NCBI GenBank assembly: GCA_040285825.1
Contig: JAUPSS010000008.1
Span: 806,001 to 870,000, forward strand
Origin: Eukaryota sp. TZLM1-RC
Taxonomy: Eukaryota; Metamonada: BaSk clade
Reading direction: 5' to 3'
Length of the DNA: 64,000 nucleotides
In this document: positions 59,501 to 64,000 of the stretch, piece by piece
Position numbering within the stretch: the first letter of the stretch is position 1
Layout: each line of letters starts with the position of its first letter
Program-made: the position numbers and the translations under genes
Notes under the pieces: model-generated
What the model was told of the DNA's origin: nothing
Seen by the model: the letters and a program-made list of their open reading frames with translations, nothing else
The model's database searches: none

Positions 59501-61014
59501 GGACATTACCTGAAGTTAGGAGTTTTATAGGATCGATCAATTATATACGTGACTGGTTGCCAAATTTGTCTGACTTGATAGAACCAATCAACAAATTAAC
59601 CAGAAACAAACCGTCAAAAATCAAGTGGACTCCTGATGATGACGAGGCTTTTGGTAAGATTATAAATCTTATCAAAGCAAATATCCCTCTTGAATTGCCC
59701 TCAGAAGACAAGCATATTTTAATAAGTGCTGACGCGTCCGATGTGGCTGTAGGTGGAGTAATATGGCAAGAAGCTAACCCACCTAAAGCTCCTACGACTC
59801 CGCTAATTAAGAGAAAGGTTGTACCTATTGCCTTCTTTAGCAGATTATTAACAACTTCACAAAAGAATTGGTCTGTACTTCAGAAAGAGTTGTATGCAAT
59901 TTTACTAATTCTCACTGACAGTAGTTTAGAAAATTATTTAATTTCGAGGAAATTAACTATTTTCACTGATCATAGAAATTTAGCATACCTCATATCAGCT
60001 CCTGAAAAGAACAGAATTGTGAAGAGGTGGCTACCAATATTGTCAGAATTCAATTTTGATGTAGTCCACACTGCAGGCGAGGAGAATTATTGGGCAGACA
60101 TGTTGTGTAGATTGGTTGACACCAAACCCAAAACTCCTCGAGTCCAACAAGTGAGAAACTTGGCACCTCACAGAGTTGAAGAACAATTACCCTATTTAAA
60201 TTTATTAACTAGAGTTAATTTGTTAAGGGATGATATTATTCAACCGTCCACAATTGAGCTACCCACGATCAATAGCTTATCTGCACTGAAAGAAGCAGTT
60301 GAGGATACTAAATTTGATTTATTTGACACTCGGATCTCAAAGATTAGGCAAGAACAACTTATAGATGTTGATTCAAATCCTGATTATTATAAAGATTACA
60401 ATTATAATTCAGATATTCAATTGTATACCAACAATCGTGGGAAGATTGTCATCCCAGATAGTTTAAAGAAGCAGACTTTAACTATCATTCATGGACATGC
60501 AAATGTTGGCCATCCTAGTGTGACGACTAGCGTAAAGAAATTACTTAATAGTGATTACTTTTGGCCCGACATGCGCAAAGACATGATTAACCATATTAAG
60601 AGATGCCCAGCATGTCAAAAGACGGCACATGTGCCTAAAAATGTCATTGAATCATCTGGCTCTCTTTGGGCTGATCGACCTTTTGCACGATTAAACGCAG
60701 ATACTATTGGACCATTACAACAAGATGATAATGGATTCAAATATTTAATAGTTTTTGTAGACTCGTTCACCAGGTATACGATCATTTGCCCTGTAAAGGA
60801 ATTGAATGCAGTGGAGGCAACCAATCACCTCCTATGGAGTGTAGTATCAATTTTTGGTATCCCACTGTTGATTCATAGTGACAATGGTATTGAATTTGCA
60901 AATGCCATATTCAAAGGGTTATGCGATTTATTAAACATTGAAGTAAGTCGTTCACTAACTAGCTTTTCACAAAGCAATGGTTTAGTAGAAAGACGACACA
61001 GAGACATTTTACAA
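56554..61014 (+). CDS. gag-pol polyprotein of copy 1 (3'-truncated)
   Basis: About 1487 codons, no start codon at its 5' edge. In order: gag C-terminus; zinc knuckle CNLCKTNKHPEEKC near 57862; aspartic protease with GEIDNGAAFSAL (DNGA instead of DSGA/DTGA) near 58234. The reverse transcriptase follows, with LPRISDISEFLSKANYIATLDL in pieces, and YIDDIIIVA near 59275. RNase H is ISADASDVAVGGVIW near 59730. Integrase has an HHCC finger (HGHANVGHPS...CPACQK), first Asp in NADTIGP near 60697, second in SDNGIEF and Glu in NGLVERRHRD. The integrase C-terminus is missing because of the nested insertion. Apart from the gag junction the frame is intact. Confidence 0.9.
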
Positions 61015-61150
61015 TGATGCTTTATCCATATATGATAACAAAGAATACGGAATAATTTATTAGAATTTCACCGGCCCTTATAAAGGCCATCACTAGTGAA
61101 CTATGTTATATAAACATAAATGTACTAGACTAATTGTCCACAGTACAACA
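61015..61150 (-). repeat. 3' LTR of copy 2 (136 bp)
   Basis: Reverse complement of the 55063-55198 LTR with a handful of substitutions. The pol stop codon TAG (61151-61153) directly abuts it. The purine run AGAGAGGGAAAAGG just before the stop is the obvious polypurine tract. Confidence 0.92.
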
Positions 61151-63947
61151 CTACCTTTTCCCTCTCTTAGGTCTCGAACGAGAGCTACGAGTACTGACTG
61201 CAGGGGAATTAGTCTTAGATTTGGAATTAGAAGATGCCTTCCGTTTCCTGGTAGTGTGAGGACTAATTGAGCGCAAATATGTTTGATATGCCTCAGTGCT
61301 TTTGACGTCAGCAACTGGGACAGACGAAGTCTCGCCGCCATACCAAACTGCGGTACAATAAGGAACTTTATTATTGTTCGAATCTACGTAATCAAAGTGA
61401 TCTATAATTTTAACGATTACAGATTCTTCCATATCACCAGCAGCAATATTGTTATGCCAATCAAGATCATCTTTAGGGAAGTCTGAAAGGTATAGTTTAC
61501 AATGATTTATACTTGCCGTAGACATCGAACCAGTGACAAGATTCTTGAGTAATAAAATTTTATTGGATTTAACTTCTTCAACGAGAAAAGGGCCAGCGAA
61601 GCAACCATGGAGTTTACCATTAGTCTTTAATCGCAAAACTAAGTCACCTTTATTAAAAGGGTTCCTATGTTTGTTAACTTCAGGCAGTTGTTGAGCTTGC
61701 CTGAGCTCTGCCTCTTCTCTCTTCTTTGAAATCCTTTCAAGTTTTGTTTCAAGATCTTTAACAAAGGGAATATTAACATTAGCTGATTTTATTAATTCAA
61801 ACATATTACTAGGATCAGCTCTAGGGCTGTGGTCGCTACCAAACATTAAATTGTAGGGCGAATGACCAGTAACTCTACTAATAGTTGAATTGATTTGAAG
61901 TTGTACAATTGGGATATATTCACTCCAATTGCTATAATCGCCAGAGTCCACCAAAATCTTTCTTAGACTTTGTAAAATGTCTCTGTGTCGTCTTTCTACT
62001 AAACCATTGCTTTGTGAAAAGCTAGTTAGTGAACGACTTACTACAATGTTTAATAAATCGCATAACCCTTTGAATATGGCATTTGCAAATTCAATACCAT
62101 TGTCACTATGAATCAACAGTGGGATACCAAAAATTGATACTACACTCCATAGGAGGTGATTGGTTGCCTCCACTGCATTCAATTCCTTTACAGGGCAAAT
62201 GATCGTATACCTGGTGAACGAGTCTACAAAAACTATTAAATATTTGAATCCATTATCATCTTGTTGTAATGGTCCAATAGTATCTGCGTTTAATCGTGCA
62301 AAAGGTCGATCAGCCCAAAGAGAGCCAGATGATTCAATGACATTTTTAGGCACATGTGCCGTCTTTTTGACATGCTGGGCATCTCTTAATATGGTTAATC
62401 ATGTCTTTGCGCATGTCGGGCCAAAAGTAATCACTATTAAGTAATTTCTTTACGCTAGTCGTCACACTAGGATGGCCAACATTTGCATGTCCATGAATGA
62501 TAGTTAAAGTCTGCTTCTTTAAACTATCTGGGATGACAATCTTCCCACGATTGTTGGTATACAATTGAATATCTGAATTATAATTGTAATCTTTATAATA
62601 ATCAGGATTTGAATCAACATCTATAAGTTGTTCTTGCCTAATCTTTGAGATCCGAGTGTCAAATAAATCAAATTTAGTATCCTCAACTGCTTCTTTCAGT
62701 GCAGATAAGCTATTGATCGTGGGTAGCTCAATTGTGGACGGTTGAGTAATATCATCCCTTAACAAATTAACTCTAGTTAATAAATTTAAATAGGGTAATT
62801 GTTCTTCAACTCTGTGAGGTGCCAAGTTTCTCACTTGTTGGACTCGAGGAGTTTTGGGTTTGGCGTCAACCAATCTACACAACATGTCTGCCCAATAATT
62901 CTCCTCGCCTGCAGTGTGGACTACATCAAAATTGAATTCTGACAATATTAGTAGCCACCTCTTCACAATTCTGTTCTTTTCAGGAGCTGATATGAGGTAT
63001 GCTAAATTTCTATGATCAGTGAAAATAGTTAATTTCCTCGAAATTAAATAATTTTCTAAACTACTGTCAGTGAGAATTAGTAAAATTGCATACAACTCTT
63101 TCTGAAGTACAGACCAATTCTTTTGTGAAGTTGTTAATAATCTGCTAAAGAAGGCAATAGGTACAACCTTTCTCTTAATTAGCGGAGTCGTAGGATCTTT
63201 AGGTGGGTTAGCTTCTTGCCATATTACTCCACCTACAGCCACATCGGACGCGTCAGCACTTATTAAAATATGCTTGTCTTCTCAGGGCAATTCAAGAGGG
63301 ATATTTGCTTTGATAAGATTTATAATCTTACCGAAAGCCTCGTCATGATCAGGAGTCCACTTGATTTTTGACGGTTTGTTTCTGGTTAATTTGTTGATTG
63401 GTTCTATCAAGTCAGACAAATTTGGCAACCAGTCACGTATATAATTGATCGATCCTTTAAAACTCCTAACTTCAGGTAATGTCCTGGGTTTGGGTAAATT
63501 GATCAGTCACTCAATCCTAGATTCATCTATATAACGGGTTTTGTTTACAAAAATACTACCTAGAATTTTTATTTCATGTTTGCAAGTGGTAAAGCTACAC
63601 TTGGGTAGGCCAAGGTTAACTCTAAAACGTTTGGCGCGTTCTAGGACCGTACCTACTCTAGATAGAAATTCATCCAGGGTCGAAGCTACTATTATTATAT
63701 CATCGATATAAATAAATACGCCCTCAGAATCAAATATTTCCATCATCATGTTTTGGAAGACTGCAGGAACGTTCTTCAAACCAAAACAAGCCCTTTTAAA
63801 ACTGATCGACATCCCGGGAATTGATACGGTAGTTTTATCAATATCCTCTTCTGCAATTTTGAGCTGCCAAAATGCCTTAGGTAAATCTAGAGTTGCTATA
63901 TAATTAGCTTTACTTAGAAACTCTAAAATGTCGCTAATCCTGGGCAA
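61151..63947 (-). pseudogene. pol of copy 2 with three visible lesions
   Basis: Minus-strand pol from the RT through the true C-terminus. Compared with copy 1, it has a GGA-to-TGA stop at 63507-63509 (SRIE-stop), a TCA-to-TGA stop at 63282-63284 (ELP-stop-EDKH), and one extra base in an A run at 62364-62368 that shifts the frame in CPACQK. From 62353 to 61151 the integrase is open. It has the GPF-type module CFAGPFLVEEV near 61590. A chromodomain-like end VIVKIIDHFDYVDSN..AVWYGGETSSVPVADVKSTEAYQTYL (pieces) and a basic tail RSRPKRGKR follow. The frame remains open towards the window edge before 63947. Confidence 0.88.
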
Positions 63948-64000
63948 ATTTGCCTCTACAGGTTTAGTTAAATCATTTACTCCACCAATACCACTAAAAT

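Larger units (their letters stand above)
55063..61014 (+). mobile_element. Ty3/gypsy-type LTR retrotransposon, copy 1, interrupted
   Basis: Domain order gag, protease, reverse transcriptase, RNase H, integrase is that of Metaviridae-like elements (integrase after RNase H). The 5' LTR is 136 bp. The internal region is almost wholly coding. The element is cut inside the integrase at 61014 by a second copy in the opposite orientation. Its own 3' LTR lies outside the window if present. Confidence 0.93.
61015..64000 (-). mobile_element. Ty3/gypsy-type retrotransposon, copy 2, inserted head-on into copy 1
   Basis: Same family as copy 1, opposite strand. Its 3' LTR (61015-61150) joins copy 1's integrase exactly at CATTTTACAA|TGATGC. 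The element runs off the right edge of the window in the reverse transcriptase. Coding sequence is nearly identical to copy 1, with a few disabling changes. Confidence 0.93.

Noticed and set aside
1-64000. CRISPR array or bacterial IS200/IS605 element as explanation for TnpB-like genes
   Set aside because: No regularly spaced repeats, no tyrosine transposase; neighbours are intron-containing eukaryotic genes, so Fanzor is the right comparison.

Overview
The window reads as nuclear DNA of a unicellular eukaryote: AT-rich, gene-dense between repeats, with two eukaryotic-type tRNA genes, a NOG1 GTPase, NOP16, CKS1, SSU72, exportin-t, and spliceosomal introns of only 28-31 nt. An ARL6/BBS3-type GTPase implies a cilium or flagellum. 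A RIC/YtfE-type di-iron protein is typical of anaerobic protists and bacteria. My best guess, from knowledge and not from any search, is a free-living anaerobic flagellate, possibly a metamonad. Species cannot be named.

Layout. 0-2.4 kb: tRNA-Arg, 5'-truncated non-LTR retrotransposon ends, tRNA-Val. 2.7-9.2 kb: a decayed Fanzor (eukaryotic TnpB homologue), ARL6, and two convergent coiled-coil genes. 9.2-18.8 kb: Fanzor remnants of at least three lineages, LINE ends, a basic protein gene and a hAT element. 18.8-23.7 kb: housekeeping cluster NOP16, CKS1, SSU72, exportin-t. 23.7-29.7 kb: the only uninterrupted Fanzor reading frame, then a LINE split by another LINE. 30-35 kb: a giant IPT/TIG-repeat membrane protein. 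35.8-40 kb: a methyltransferase, NOG1 and an unknown protein. 41-51 kb: more Fanzor and LINE remnants around the RIC gene. 51.3-54.4 kb: tandem CCCH finger protein, eEF1A-lysine methyltransferase type enzyme, secreted C39-like peptidase. 55-64 kb: a Ty3/gypsy-type LTR retrotransposon with a second copy inserted into it head-on.

Main pattern. Fanzor copies or their C-terminal remnants lie directly 5' of, and on the same strand as, about eight of sixteen host protein genes (ARL6, two coiled-coil genes, the 309-aa gene, NOP16, exportin-t, the CCCH gene and probably the eEF1A methyltransferase). At three of these a nearly identical ~43-nt block sits between the Fanzor tail and the host start codon. 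It could be an element end, a guide-RNA region or a core promoter targeted for insertion. All Fanzor copies look dead or altered; the one open copy has Asn at the third RuvC acid.

The host genes are not one pathway. They cover ribosome assembly (NOP16, NOG1), tRNA export, cell-cycle and Pol II phosphatase functions, protein methylation, ciliary trafficking and Fe-S repair. Divergent pairs (CKS1/SSU72, methyltransferase/NOG1) share 100-150 bp intergenic promoters.
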